Part shown: positions 37,936 through 47,134 of the stretch, piece by piece
Layout of the letters: the number at the start of each line of letters is the position of its first letter
Position numbering within the stretch: position 1 is the stretch's first letter
Source of the DNA: Neptunomonas japonica JAMM 1380
GTDB taxonomy: Bacteria > Pseudomonadota > Gammaproteobacteria > Pseudomonadales > Balneatricaceae
DNA length: 64,000 nucleotides
Reading direction: 5' to 3'
Assembly: GCF_016592555.1 (NCBI RefSeq)
Contig: NZ_AP014546.1
Span: 3,792,501 to 3,856,500 of the forward strand
Program-made: the position numbers and the translations under genes
Notes under the pieces: model-generated
Told to the model about the DNA's origin: nothing
Seen by the model: the letters and a program-made list of their open reading frames with translations, nothing else
Databases searched by the model: none

Positions 37936-38531
37936 GATTTATCTCCCTTGTCTTTGTTTGAGTCTTTATTCTCTGGATCCCCAAGAGCTGTGTCCTGCAA
38001 ATCTTTTGCAATCTCCATCGACTCTTCGGCTTCATCCGCAAAATGGAAGCCATCGGCTTGTCCAATCACAACTTTCCAACCGAGCTGTAAAAAGCGAACA
38101 ATCAATAAAACAAAACCAATAACCAATATGCTCATCGGAATCCATTTAGGAATAGGAATATCTTCCATCTCGATACCGATCATTTTCATCTTGCTTAAAT
38201 AAATCCAAGAGCCATAAACAAATAGGCCGCAGTAAATTAGGCAAAGCACGATTGCCAGCAATGTAAAGAATCGATGAGTGTTAGCTGGCAGCATCTTGAC
38301 GAATACATCTACGCCGATATGAGCACCAACTTTTACTCCATAAGAAGCACCAAACAGCACAAACCAAGCAGCCATTAGCAAGGTAGCTTCCTGTGCCCAG
38401 TGAATACCTGAGTTGAACCCAAACCGAGCCACAACCTCTACAAACACAAGCAGGGTCATTGAAACCAGAAGCAAGGACAAGAATCCCTCTTCCAGATGCG
38501 AAACCACTTTTTTAATCATCACATCCACCAT
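37932..38531 (-). CDS. dctQ: TRAP transporter small permease subunit DctQ
   Basis: The 199-residue protein has four membrane segments and the family motif VVARFGFNSGIHWAQEATLL. The C-terminus is an acidic cytoplasmic tail of about 40 residues, longer than usual. DctQ helps assemble DctM. Met5 at 38519 could be the start instead. It lies 151 bases after dctP, separated by a hairpin, and is coupled to dctM. Confidence 0.93.
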   Translation of the reverse strand: MVDVMIKKVVSHLEEGFLSLLLVSMTLLVFVEVVARFGFNSGIHWAQEATLLMAAWFVLFGASYGVKVGAHIGVDVFVKMLPANTHRFFTLLAIVLCLIYCGLFVYGSWIYLSKMKMIGIEMEDIPIPKWIPMSILVIGFVLLIVRFLQLGWKVVIGQADGFHFADEAEESMEIAKDLQDTALGDPENKDSNKDKGDKS

Positions 38532-38645
38532 CTACACGACTTTCGTCGTTTATTATTATCGTGAGACAACATTTACAGGACAGCTCTACCTGCGTAGCTA
38601 CCAGCACGCAGGAGAAGCTCTCTTCTAAACAATACTCATTGAGGA

Positions 38646-38673
38646 AACAGGCAAGCAGTTACGCTTGCCTGTT
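38646..38673 (-). other. intercistronic hairpin between dctP and dctQ
   Basis: An 11-bp perfect stem (AACAGGCAAGC and its complement) with a 6-base loop begins ten bases after the dctP stop codon. Only TTTCC follows on the minus strand. Such a structure after a binding-protein gene usually slows 3' decay or causes partial termination, so that DctP is made in excess over the permease. Confidence 0.75.
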
Positions 38674-38682
38674 AACATCAAC

Positions 38683-39666
38683 TTACTGGTTAGATGCTTC
38701 GGCAGCTTTGATCAGATCAGCGCCAATTTCTTCTTCAAACTGAGCCCATACAGGCTTCATTGCAGTAACCCACTGCTGACGCTCAGCATCAGTCAGGTTG
38801 ACGACTTCAGAGCGTTTAGAGTCAATAATTTTTTGCTTATCTTCGCTGGCTTTTTCAGCAGCAATACCATTGCCGTATGCAATAGCATCATCCAAGGCTT
38901 TTTTAACTTCTACTTGCAGCTCTTTGTCCAAAGACATCCAGAATTCAGCTGAAGTCACGACTAGGTAGTCAAGAACACCATGGTTAGATTCTGTGATGAA
39001 TGGCTGTACTTCAAAGAATTTTTTAGAGTAGATGTTAGACCACGTATTTTCCTGACCGTCGATAGCCTGCGTTTGCAGCAGAGTAAATACCTCAGAGAAA
39101 GGCTTTTTCAATGGCACGGCATCGATCGCTTCAAACTGCGCTTGCAGTACATCAGACGTCATAATGCGGAACTTTCTTCCTGCAGCATCAGCTGGTACTT
39201 TCAATGGATTACTCGCAGACAACTGCTTCATACCATTATGTAAGTAACCCAAACCAACAAGACCTTTTGATTCAAGAGAGCTTAATAGCTTTTGGCCATC
39301 AGGACCTTGCTGAAAACGCTCAACGGATTTCATATCTTTAAACAGGAAAGGTAAATCAAAAATTTGTAGCTGCTTAGTATATTTTTGTAATTTAGAAAGT
39401 GAGGGAGCGGCTAACTGAACGTCCCCCAGAAGCATCGCCTCCAATACTTTGTTATCACCGAAAAGCTGAGAACTTGGGAATACAGCAACCTCAACTTTCC
39501 CAGCTAGGCGCTCTTCAACTAGCGCTTTGAATTTAAGCGCCATCTGGCCTTTAGGGGTGTTTTCAGCTACCACATGAGAAAACTTAATTTCGATTGGTGC
39601 TGCTACTGCAGCCTGAGCACCGAGTGCTAAAGCAATTGTCGTTACCGCGGCGGTCAATAAACGCAT
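38683..39666 (-). CDS. dctP: TRAP transporter C4-dicarboxylate-binding protein DctP
   Basis: This periplasmic solute receptor for succinate, fumarate and malate has 327 residues. The signal peptide (1-23, ending AQAAVAA) is followed by IEIKFSHVVAENTPKG, the substrate-arginine motif AAGRKFRIMTS and the C-terminal lobe with QAIDGQENTWSNI. I start it at ATG 39666 with GGAG upstream; the frame is open 19 codons further without a signal sequence. It is the first gene of dctPQM, behind a sigma-54 promoter. Confidence 0.94.
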   Translation of the reverse strand: MRLLTAAVTTIALALGAQAAVAAPIEIKFSHVVAENTPKGQMALKFKALVEERLAGKVEVAVFPSSQLFGDNKVLEAMLLGDVQLAAPSLSKLQKYTKQLQIFDLPFLFKDMKSVERFQQGPDGQKLLSSLESKGLVGLGYLHNGMKQLSASNPLKVPADAAGRKFRIMTSDVLQAQFEAIDAVPLKKPFSEVFTLLQTQAIDGQENTWSNIYSKKFFEVQPFITESNHGVLDYLVVTSAEFWMSLDKELQVEVKKALDDAIAYGNGIAAEKASEDKQKIIDSKRSEVVNLTDAERQQWVTAMKPVWAQFEEEIGADLIKAAEASNQ

Positions 39667-39756
39667 GGTGTATCTCCTACTTCTTGGATTTATTTTGATT
39701 ATTTCGCGTTTGCTGAAAGCCACTTAAACCTCTGCTATCAGCGTCTACACTGATAT

Positions 39757-39772
39757 AGCAAAGATAAGGCCA
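39757..39772 (-). promoter_or_regulatory. sigma-54 promoter of dctPQM
   Basis: The minus strand reads TGGCCTTATCTTTGCT: the -24 GG and -12 GC are separated by exactly 10 bases, and TGGC and TTGC match the RpoN consensus. It lies 90 bases before the dctP ATG. DctB and DctD encoded nearby are the expected activators, as in Rhizobium and Pseudomonas. Confidence 0.8.
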
Positions 39773-39960
39773 ATCACAAATTATCATTTAGAAACATGAA
39801 GTTAGACATAAAACACAGTTTGTAACAGTAAAGAAATGGCGTATTACCACCCATGCAAAAACCACAGAAGTGGCGAGAATCCACACATTTACAACAAAAC
39901 AACGCCCTTCAGAGTTACACGATCCTTACTATTCTTTGATTTAGATTCACGACAAAAATC

Positions 39961-39987
39961 TAAAGAACCTCTATAGTCCGCCGCTGT
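39961..39987 (+). promoter_or_regulatory. FliA (sigma-28) promoter of the chemoreceptor gene
   Basis: TAAAGAAC, 11 bases and GCCGCTGT match the sigma-28 consensus (TAAAGTTT-N11-GCCGATAA) at both invariant cores, TAAAG and GCCG, with the exact spacing. The chemoreceptor GTG start is 46 bases downstream, so the gene should be expressed with the flagellar class. Confidence 0.75.
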
Positions 39988-40033
39988 TAAGTTTATATTC
40001 AGCGTTATAGAACGGTCAAAACAGGAGCCTGAA

Positions 40034-41647
40034 GTGAGCATCAATAAAGGGATGTCGATTCAAACCAAAGTCAATTTGTCACTCGTTGCCGTTTTCACGA
40101 TTGTTTTCATCGGTAGCCTGACAGCTATCTTTAAAAGTGAGACAGGACTCAGTAATGAGGTAGCCCGTAAAACAACACTCGCTACGGCAGACTCTTACTT
40201 TGATAGCATCAATATCCTGATGCTCAGTGGTGCCATGGCAAATCGCTCCACCTTACAACAAAAAATTATTACCAATGAAGACCTGATTGAAGCGAGAATT
40301 ATTCGTAGTGATGCGATATCAAACGTCTATGGCCCTGGAACAACAGACTCTCAAATACAAGATGAGTTTGACCGTAGAGCGATGCAGGGAGAGCATATTA
40401 TTGAGGATATTAATGACGAGAAAGGCCATCGCCTTGTCGTTGTAACCCCAATGAAAGCCTTAACTGACTATAAGGGCACGAACTGTTTGCTCTGCCACCA
40501 GGTTCCCGAAGGCGACATTATTGGTGCCGTGCGCGTTACTTATTCATTCAAGAACTTAGATGCTAGCGTTTTCAGCAATATCACAGCCATTGCACTCATT
40601 GAATTGGCCCTATTTGCGGCCGGCATTATTCTTATAAGCCTTCTGCTTCGCCGCTTAGTAGTAAGTCCTATTAACCGCTTGAGCGACACAATTCATAGCA
40701 TCGAAAAAGAGGGAAACCTTAACCTTAGAATCGACGTCACGTCGACTGATGAAATTGGCAATATGTCTACTGCATTTAATTCAATGCTGGAGAATTTTCA
40801 CAACAGTCTAAAGCAAGTCAGCAATACCATTATTCAACTAGGCTCATCCAGCAAGCAGATAAATGACATTGCCAGTATGGCCTCACAAGCGGTTAGTAAC
40901 CAGCAGACCCAAACAAGCTCCGTTGCCTCTGCAGTGACACAAATGGAAGTTGCTACAAAAAGTGTGGCAGAGAACGCAGAACGCACCGTGTCCGCATCAG
41001 ATCTTGCTCTACGAGAAACCACCAGCGGTACAGATATCACGCAAGCGGCTTTACAAGAAATTGAAAGCCTTAAAGACAATATGATCAAAGCAACCCTCGT
41101 TATCCAGCAACTCAACGATCAGAGTCAAAATGTAGGTACGGTACTGGAAGTCATTCAAAAAATTGCAGGCCAGACTAACTTACTCGCTCTTAACGCGGCT
41201 ATAGAGGCAGCACGTGCTGGAGAGCAAGGGCGTGGATTTGCTGTCGTAGCTGATGAAGTCAGAACCTTAGCCAGTCGCACCCACCTCGCCACTGAAGAAA
41301 TTAACTCTATTATTACGCGTTTACAGAAAGATGCTGAGGGGGCGGTCACTGTCATGGATGTTGCGATGAACAGTGCCGAGTCGGGCGTTGAAAGCGTGCA
41401 CAAGACCTCTAATGCACTCATCAATATTGCCGAAGAAGTACGTGTCATTAACGACATGAACCACCAGGTGGCCAGTGCTATTAAGGAACAGTCTCAAATG
41501 GCGGCCAGCGTAGACTCCAGTGTTCAAGATATTAGTCAAAGCTCGAGCAATACCGCAAATAGAGCCACACAGCTAACATCGGTTTCTTCTGAATTAGGCT
41601 CGCTGGCTTCGCAACTTGGCACGCTGGTGAACCGTTTTAAGTTATAA
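40034..41647 (+). CDS. methyl-accepting chemotaxis protein with periplasmic c-type heme motif
   Basis: The 537-residue receptor has membrane segments at about 14-33 and 183-205, enclosing a periplasmic domain of 150 residues. That domain ends with C151-L-L-C154-H155, the CxxCH signature for covalent heme c. A HAMP domain follows (about 206-260), then the signalling domain with the hairpin tip [29 protein letters not shown]. Periplasmic PAS-like heme sensors of this type are known in Geobacter chemoreceptors (GSU0582, GSU0935). It could sense redox state or a diatomic gas. The start is GTG, supported by AGGAG six bases upstream. It sits between dctP and dctBD behind a FliA promoter. Confidence 0.92.
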   Translation: MSINKGMSIQTKVNLSLVAVFTIVFIGSLTAIFKSETGLSNEVARKTTLATADSYFDSINILMLSGAMANRSTLQQKIITNEDLIEARIIRSDAISNVYGPGTTDSQIQDEFDRRAMQGEHIIEDINDEKGHRLVVVTPMKALTDYKGTNCLLCHQVPEGDIIGAVRVTYSFKNLDASVFSNITAIALIELALFAAGIILISLLLRRLVVSPINRLSDTIHSIEKEGNLNLRIDVTSTDEIGNMSTAFNSMLENFHNSLKQVSNTIIQLGSSSKQINDIASMASQAVSNQQTQTSSVASAVTQMEVATKSVAENAERTVSASDLALRETTSGTDITQAALQEIESLKDNMIKATLVIQQLNDQSQNVGTVLEVIQKIAGQTNLLALNAAIEAARAGEQGRGFAVVADEVRTLASRTHLATEEINSIITRLQKDAEGAVTVMDVAMNSAESGVESVHKTSNALINIAEEVRVINDMNHQVASAIKEQSQMAASVDSSVQDISQSSSNTANRATQLTSVSSELGSLASQLGTLVNRFKL

Positions 41648-41670
41648 GACCCGGCAAGAATAAATTCTGT

Positions 41671-41695
41671 CCCCCTTCTCCATAGAGAACGGGGG
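41671..41695. other. hairpin between convergent chemoreceptor and dctD genes
   Basis: CCCCCTTCTC pairs with GAGAACGGGGG with one bulged base, between the chemoreceptor stop and the dctD stop. It has no T run and is possibly a shared weak terminator. Confidence 0.4.
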
Positions 41696-41697
41696 TA

Positions 41698-43104
41698 TTA
41701 TGACTTGTAATCGTTTTTATCCAGCCCATACTTGCGCATTTTGTCATAAAGGGTTTTTCGCGGCAGCCCAAGGCTATTAAGCGTATCCTTGATCGACCCT
41801 CCATGCAGTGAAAGCTCAGTTTGCAGCAGTATTTTCTCGAACCGTTCAACTTGCTCTGGCAATGTCATTTTCCCTGAAGCAGTGCTGTCGGTAATGGGGC
41901 GGTTATCGAAGTCGAAAGTACAACTTTCTCCAAGTAATACATAGCGCTCAGCCAAATTGCGTAGTTCACGAATATTTCCCGGCCAATCATGTGTCATCAA
42001 GCTATGCATTCTTTCCATGTTAAGAGGCAACACCTCCCTTCCATACTGAGTAGAAGCTAAGATGGAAAAGTGCTGAAAGAGCATAGGGATATCATCTAAA
42101 CGCTCTCTTAGTGGTGGAATATCAACACGGACAACATTCAAGCGATAATACAAATCTTCACGAAACTCACCTCGCTCGGCCTGTTCTTTTAAATCTACTT
42201 TACTCGCAGCAATCACCCGAATATCAAGCGGAATCAGTTCATTTGAGCCCAAACGTTCAATGGTGCGCTCTTCCAATACCCTTAGCAGCTTCACCTGTAA
42301 GGCGAACGGCATACTTTCAATCTCATCTAAAAAAACAGTTCCACCATTAGCATGTTCAAACTTACCAATTCGCTTGAATTTAGCATCAGTGAAGGCACCC
42401 TTCTCATGTCCAAATAACTCACTCTCAATCAAGCTTTCAGGTACGGCCCCGCAATTAATCGCTACAAAGTTTTTATCTCTGCGGTTGCTGTGTTCATGAA
42501 TATAACGGGCCATCAAATCCTTACCGGTGCCGGTCTCAGCTAGCACCAAAATATCAGCAGGCGTATCGGCTACGGCATGCACTAAGCGACGCAATTGTTT
42601 AACAGATGACGTATTACCAATAATACGCGGCCCTGGAGCACTTTGTGCTTCTAACTCCTGACGTAATCTGCGGTTTTCAATAGTAAGCGCACGTTTTTCC
42701 ATTGCTCTACGAACAATATCTACTAGAAGCTCTGTCGAGAATGGTTTCTCTATAAAATCATAAGCGCCATTTCGCATCGCACTCACAGCCATAGAAATAT
42801 CACCATGACCTGTAATCAAAATCACAGGAAGGTCCGGGTCAATAATATGCGCTCTTTGCATTAACTCCAGCCCATCGATGCCAGGCATATTGATATCGGT
42901 TACTAAGACACCACACCATTCATCAGTAATTTGCTCGAGCGCTTTTTCTGCGCTTTCTAGCGCGACAACAGCATACCCTGCCAGCTCTAGCGTCTGCCCA
43001 GCAGAAAGCCTTATATGCTTTTCATCATCCACAAGCAGCACTGTGTTACTGTGACCTGCCACACTTTGATGAGTCGTATTTTGATTTTCGTCTACAACCT
43101 GCAT
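41698..43104 (-). CDS. dctD: C4-dicarboxylate response regulator DctD (sigma-54 activator)
   Basis: The 468-residue NtrC-type regulator has a receiver domain (21-135) with phosphoacceptor D70. The AAA+ domain has Walker A in ETGTGKD (190-196), Walker B TVFLDEIE (256-263) and the sigma-54 contact loop. A Fis-type helix-turn-helix ends it (about 435-465, DTLNSLGLPRKTLYDKMRKY). The contact loop reads GAFTDA (236-241) where GAFTGA is usual. It should activate the sigma-54 promoter of dctPQM. It lies 10 bases after dctB on the same strand. Confidence 0.94.
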   Translation of the reverse strand: MQVVDENQNTTHQSVAGHSNTVLLVDDEKHIRLSAGQTLELAGYAVVALESAEKALEQITDEWCGVLVTDINMPGIDGLELMQRAHIIDPDLPVILITGHGDISMAVSAMRNGAYDFIEKPFSTELLVDIVRRAMEKRALTIENRRLRQELEAQSAPGPRIIGNTSSVKQLRRLVHAVADTPADILVLAETGTGKDLMARYIHEHSNRRDKNFVAINCGAVPESLIESELFGHEKGAFTDAKFKRIGKFEHANGGTVFLDEIESMPFALQVKLLRVLEERTIERLGSNELIPLDIRVIAASKVDLKEQAERGEFREDLYYRLNVVRVDIPPLRERLDDIPMLFQHFSILASTQYGREVLPLNMERMHSLMTHDWPGNIRELRNLAERYVLLGESCTFDFDNRPITDSTASGKMTLPEQVERFEKILLQTELSLHGGSIKDTLNSLGLPRKTLYDKMRKYGLDKNDYKS

Positions 43105-43114
43105 ACGTTTCTCG

Positions 43115-45373
43115 CTACCTAGATGTCAATTGCTGATCAATACCCTGATAAGGATCTGTAGGCAAAGAGAGCCTAAATACAGCGCCTCCTTGAGGATGGT
43201 TAGAGACGCTTAAATCACCTCCCAAACTATCAATAATGCGATATGAAATAGACAGCCCTAGCCCCAGCCCCTGACCTGCTTTCTTCGTTGTATAAAAAGG
43301 CTCAAACACCCTCCCAAGCTCATCTTCAGGTATACCTGGGCCATAGTCACGTACCAGTAAAGCCTGCTCGTTATTACATGACTCTAGCGTAATATCAATT
43401 CGCTTATCCTCTAGTGACTCCATCGCTTGTATAGCATTAGCGATCAAATTCACCATCACTTGCTCAATGCGTACAATATCACCCAACACAAAGCATGACT
43501 CTAAGCTACTAGGCCAGCTGATGGATACTTGCTCACGACTCAAACGACCATACATAATCGACATAGCCCCGTCTTTAACCGACTTCATACAAACAGTTTC
43601 AGCATGCCCACTGGTTTTACGCGCAAACTCTTTCAATGGGTGAATGATTTTAGCCATACGCTCTGTTAGCTGGCTAATTTCTGCCAAGTTAGTGCCGACC
43701 GGCTCCAATCGATCCAACTTTAAAAATTGTTGTGCATTATCCGCATAAGCGCGAATAGCCGTTAAAGGTTGATTCAATTCATGATTAATACCCGCAGACA
43801 TTTGTCCTAATACTGCCAGTTTAGCCGTCTGGATTAATTCGTTTTGGGTATTTTTATGTAGGTCCATCTCTTCTCTAAGCTTGGCATTAGCATAAGTTAA
43901 ATCAGAGGTACGTTCATGTACTCTCGACTCCAGTTCTGCCTGAGAATTTTGCAGCGCTAATTCATATTCTTTGCGTTGAGTAATATCGTGAATGGTCACA
44001 ACAAAGCGTAACACGTCACCACGCTGCATCTTCCCTATTGTGATCTCTATCGGAAAATACGTACCACTTTGGCGCTTACCAGAAGCCTCGATCATCAGGT
44101 CAGGAACTTCTGCAACGGAGGCCTGGGTAATATGCTGCCAACATACGGGGCGGTCTTCTTGGGATAAAAACAAGCTAAAATACTGATGTTTCACCCGTTC
44201 TTCGTTATAACCAAAGAGCTTTTCTGCGGTACGATTAAACGAATCTACTCGTCCTTCACTATCCAGCGTTATTAACCCAGCCTGCGTATTATCAATAATG
44301 TCACGGATACGAGATTCATTTTTTTCTAATGCCTGCAGTTCTCTTTGCTTAAAGCGAGCACGCTCCTTTACGATACGTCGCCTTGAGATAATCACCATCA
44401 CTAACAACACCATAGCAAGGTAGACAAATGCAGCCAACATAATGGCATTCAAAACTTGGCGCTGTACCGGTTTCATACTGGCCAATATCGATACAGTAAA
44501 ACCAGCACCATCAACCACGGTACTTTGCAGTAAATACTCCCCTGTTTTTATACCATCTAATGCCGTATTACTAACATCCCCGCTATCTATTAAGGTGATT
44601 AATTGACTGCCATCATCGCGCGCGCTACGCTTGATAATGTCCAACGAAGTCAACGGGTAATCGCCGTAGCGTAAACTTTGATAGATTCGTTGCGCATCCA
44701 GTGGCGCTAACGGTGTGAGAGTGTGAAACTTCCAATCTTTTCGCGTTGAGATAAAGATAACGCCGTCATCATCGCTAACAACTAAATCAGTGGATACATC
44801 ATTCCAGTCTGTTTCTATTTCATTCAGATCAATCTTAACAATGACAGCACCAATAATTCTGCCGCGATGCTCAACAGGGTAGGAAAAGAAATAACCACGT
44901 TTTTTTGATGTTGTTCCTAACGCAAAGTAACGCCCAGCACGCCCTTGTATGGCGTCTTGAAAATATGGACGAAAACTAAAATCTCTACCTACAAACGATG
45001 CTTCCTTACTCCAATTACTAGCTGACACCGTCGAGCCTTGAGCATTCATCAAATAAGTGTCTGATGCACCAATCACATCATTGACCTGCTCAAGATATAA
45101 ATTAGCGCGCATCTGTGCATCATTACTGGAGTCATAGAGCAGTGTATTAATAAGCTCAGAATGTGTGGATAGCAGACGAGGCAGGTCTTTATAACGGTCA
45201 AGCGTCTGCTGTAAATTCAACATGTATCGATTCATATCCGCCAACGTTTTCTGCTGCAGATTGTTCAATGCTTGTTGGCGGCTAAGACTAGCGGCTTGTA
45301 TGAGCAATAAAATAAATACGCATGTCAACGCCACCGCCACCCAAGGCCGGTAAGTTGAAAAATATCTTGCCAG
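43115..45373 (-). CDS. dctB: C4-dicarboxylate sensor histidine kinase DctB
   Basis: The product has a membrane segment, a double-Cache periplasmic domain of about 250 residues (RDFSFRPYFQDA, GYFFSYPV), a second membrane segment and a coiled coil. A PAS domain (IIDNTQAGLITLDSEGRVDSF), HisKA with the phosphorylated histidine in GINHELNQPL and a C-terminal HATPase follow. The start is unusual. The first GTG (45340) has no ribosome binding site and would remove the basic residues before the first span. AGAAGGGG at 45381-45388 sits 7 bases before an in-frame CTG at 45373, giving MARYFSTYRPW; ATT at 45376 is also possible. It should phosphorylate DctD. Confidence 0.92.
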   Translation of the reverse strand: MARYFSTYRPWVAVALTCVFILLLIQAASLSRQQALNNLQQKTLADMNRYMLNLQQTLDRYKDLPRLLSTHSELINTLLYDSSNDAQMRANLYLEQVNDVIGASDTYLMNAQGSTVSASNWSKEASFVGRDFSFRPYFQDAIQGRAGRYFALGTTSKKRGYFFSYPVEHRGRIIGAVIVKIDLNEIETDWNDVSTDLVVSDDDGVIFISTRKDWKFHTLTPLAPLDAQRIYQSLRYGDYPLTSLDIIKRSARDDGSQLITLIDSGDVSNTALDGIKTGEYLLQSTVVDGAGFTVSILASMKPVQRQVLNAIMLAAFVYLAMVLLVMVIISRRRIVKERARFKQRELQALEKNESRIRDIIDNTQAGLITLDSEGRVDSFNRTAEKLFGYNEERVKHQYFSLFLSQEDRPVCWQHITQASVAEVPDLMIEASGKRQSGTYFPIEITIGKMQRGDVLRFVVTIHDITQRKEYELALQNSQAELESRVHERTSDLTYANAKLREEMDLHKNTQNELIQTAKLAVLGQMSAGINHELNQPLTAIRAYADNAQQFLKLDRLEPVGTNLAEISQLTERMAKIIHPLKEFARKTSGHAETVCMKSVKDGAMSIMYGRLSREQVSISWPSSLESCFVLGDIVRIEQVMVNLIANAIQAMESLEDKRIDITLESCNNEQALLVRDYGPGIPEDELGRVFEPFYTTKKAGQGLGLGLSISYRIIDSLGGDLSVSNHPQGGAVFRLSLPTDPYQGIDQQLTSR

Positions 45374-45560
45374 AATCGCACCCCTTCTAATAATTTAATG
45401 GCAAACTAAAATATCTTAATGTGAAGTGGAAATTATCTACTGCTATGATTCTATAGGAAACATTTGTTTTTCACACGAAAGGAAGATATCACGGCATTTG
45501 CACTAATCAATATACAATGCACCTTCCTCACTTTACCCGTACCAATGACAGAGAGTTATT

Positions 45561-46997
45561 ATGCTAAAACGTACTAAAATTGTAGCTACTTTAGGGCCTT
45601 CTACAGACCAACCCGGCGTCTTAGAGGAATTAATTCGCTCAGGAGTGAACGTAGTACGTTTGAATTTCTCTCATGGCACGGCTAACGACCATCGCCGTCG
45701 CGCCAAAGAGGTCCGCGACACCTCACGCCGTATCGGTAAAATCGTCGCGGTTTTAGGCGATTTACAAGGCCCTAAGATCCGCATTGCAAAATTCAAAACA
45801 GACCGCATAGAGCTAAAAACGGGTGACCTATTCACTCTTGATGGCGAGCTTCCAAGCGCTGTAGGTGATCAACATCAGGTCGGCTTAGATTATAAAGAGC
45901 TACCGAATGACTGCAGCTCAGGTGACATATTGCTGCTAGATGATGGCCGTATGCAGTTAAAAGTACTGAAGGTTAATGGCTCAAGAGTAGAAACAGAGGT
46001 GTTACTCAACGGCCCATTATCAAATAACAAAGGGATTAATAAGCAAGGTGGCGGCTTATCTGCCGCAGCCCTAACAGAGAAAGACAAACGAGACATATTA
46101 GTCGCCGCTGAGCTGGATATGGATTATGTGGCCGTATCTTTTCCGCGCTCTGCCGCCGATATCGAAGAGGCACGGGCATTACTGCTAGCGGCGGGGTGTC
46201 GTGCTGAGATTATTGCTAAAATTGAACGCGCTGAAACCGTTGCCGATGATGACATTCTTGATGCACTTATCCTCGCCAGTGATAGCGTCATGGTGGCACG
46301 CGGTGATTTAGGGGTAGAAATTGGCGATGCACAACTGATTGGTGTTCAAAAACATATTATCAACCGTGCTCGCGAGTTGAACCGCACAGTCATTACTGCG
46401 ACCCAAATGATGGAAACCATGATCAAAAGCCCAATGCCAACACGTGCTGAGGTTTTTGATGTCGCTAACGCAATACTCGACGGCACAGACGCTGTGATGT
46501 TATCAGCAGAAACTGCGGCAGGAGATTTCCCGGTTGCCGTGGTTAAATCCATGACAGAAATTTGCCAAGGCGCTGAGAGGCATCAGTCAGCACGCCCAGC
46601 GGTGACAAGCATATCCCAACAAGGCAACCGCATTGATGAAACCATTGCTCGCTCTGCCATGTACACCGCCAATCATTTAGTAGGTATCAAGGCTATTATC
46701 TGCCTAACTGAATCAGGTTCGACACCACGTTGGATGTCCCGTATTCGCTCAGGCTTGCCAATTTACGCCCTAACACGTCATGACCGCACTATGCGCCGCA
46801 TGGCGCTTTATCGTGGTGTAGAAGCAATGCACTTTGACGCAACTGGCGTACCAGAAAACAGCCTCAACGATGAAATTCTGGCAGGCCTTAAAGCGAAAGA
46901 ATTACTAACAAGTGGTGACCTCATTATCCTCACTCGAGGCGCTACACTTGGGGAACACGGCGGCACAAACTCGATGCAGGTATTACAAGTTCCTTAA
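45561..46997 (+). CDS. pyk: pyruvate kinase
   Basis: Pyk converts phosphoenolpyruvate and ADP to pyruvate and ATP. The 478-residue protein has the N-terminal TKIVATLGPS, VVRLNFSHG, the catalytic-lysine motif IIAKIERAE and VMVARGDLGVEIG, and the C-terminal effector-binding domain. It resembles the PykA (AMP-activated) type more than PykF, but this is not certain. A GAGAG-like site precedes the ATG. The gene is alone and divergent from dctB. Confidence 0.96.
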   Translation: MLKRTKIVATLGPSTDQPGVLEELIRSGVNVVRLNFSHGTANDHRRRAKEVRDTSRRIGKIVAVLGDLQGPKIRIAKFKTDRIELKTGDLFTLDGELPSAVGDQHQVGLDYKELPNDCSSGDILLLDDGRMQLKVLKVNGSRVETEVLLNGPLSNNKGINKQGGGLSAAALTEKDKRDILVAAELDMDYVAVSFPRSAADIEEARALLLAAGCRAEIIAKIERAETVADDDILDALILASDSVMVARGDLGVEIGDAQLIGVQKHIINRARELNRTVITATQMMETMIKSPMPTRAEVFDVANAILDGTDAVMLSAETAAGDFPVAVVKSMTEICQGAERHQSARPAVTSISQQGNRIDETIARSAMYTANHLVGIKAIICLTESGSTPRWMSRIRSGLPIYALTRHDRTMRRMALYRGVEAMHFDATGVPENSLNDEILAGLKAKELLTSGDLIILTRGATLGEHGGTNSMQVLQVP

Positions 46998-47016
46998 CTT
47001 AACTCTATCTGCCACA

Positions 47017-47040
47017 TAAGGGAGGCTTACTCCTCCCTTA
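47017..47040 (+). terminator. pyk hairpin
   Basis: TAAGGGAGG and CCTCCCTTA form a perfect 9-bp stem with a 6-base loop, 20 bases after the pyk stop codon. The T run (GTTTTTC) follows only after a further six bases. Confidence 0.6.
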
Positions 47041-47134
47041 ACCAAGTTTTTCACGCCTACTGGCGTAACCTGCTAGTTTTATACATAGTATGTTTACGCA
47101 TATTAATAACTCATCTAATCAATCGGATAACTTT

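Larger units (their letters stand above)
39667..40033. other. 367-base divergent control region between dctP and the chemoreceptor gene
   Basis: No gene is seen. It contains a sigma-54 promoter for dctP, a FliA promoter for the chemoreceptor and about 180 bases between them that should hold the DctD binding sites. A short dyad (CCAC, 4 bases, GTGG) lies at 39872-39883, but I cannot identify DctD sites with confidence. Confidence 0.6.

Noticed and set aside
41671..41695. Hairpin between the chemoreceptor and dctD genes as a strong terminator
   Set aside because: The stem is good but bulged, with no T run on either strand; kept only as a low-confidence hairpin.
36538..45373. A novel defence or mobile island in the dct region
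   Set aside because: All genes belong to known transport, chemotaxis and two-component families, and there are no repeats, integrase or tRNA at the borders.
45498..45518. TTGCAC and TACAAT as a pyk promoter
   Set aside because: The two boxes are only 9 bases apart, far short of the 16-18 required.
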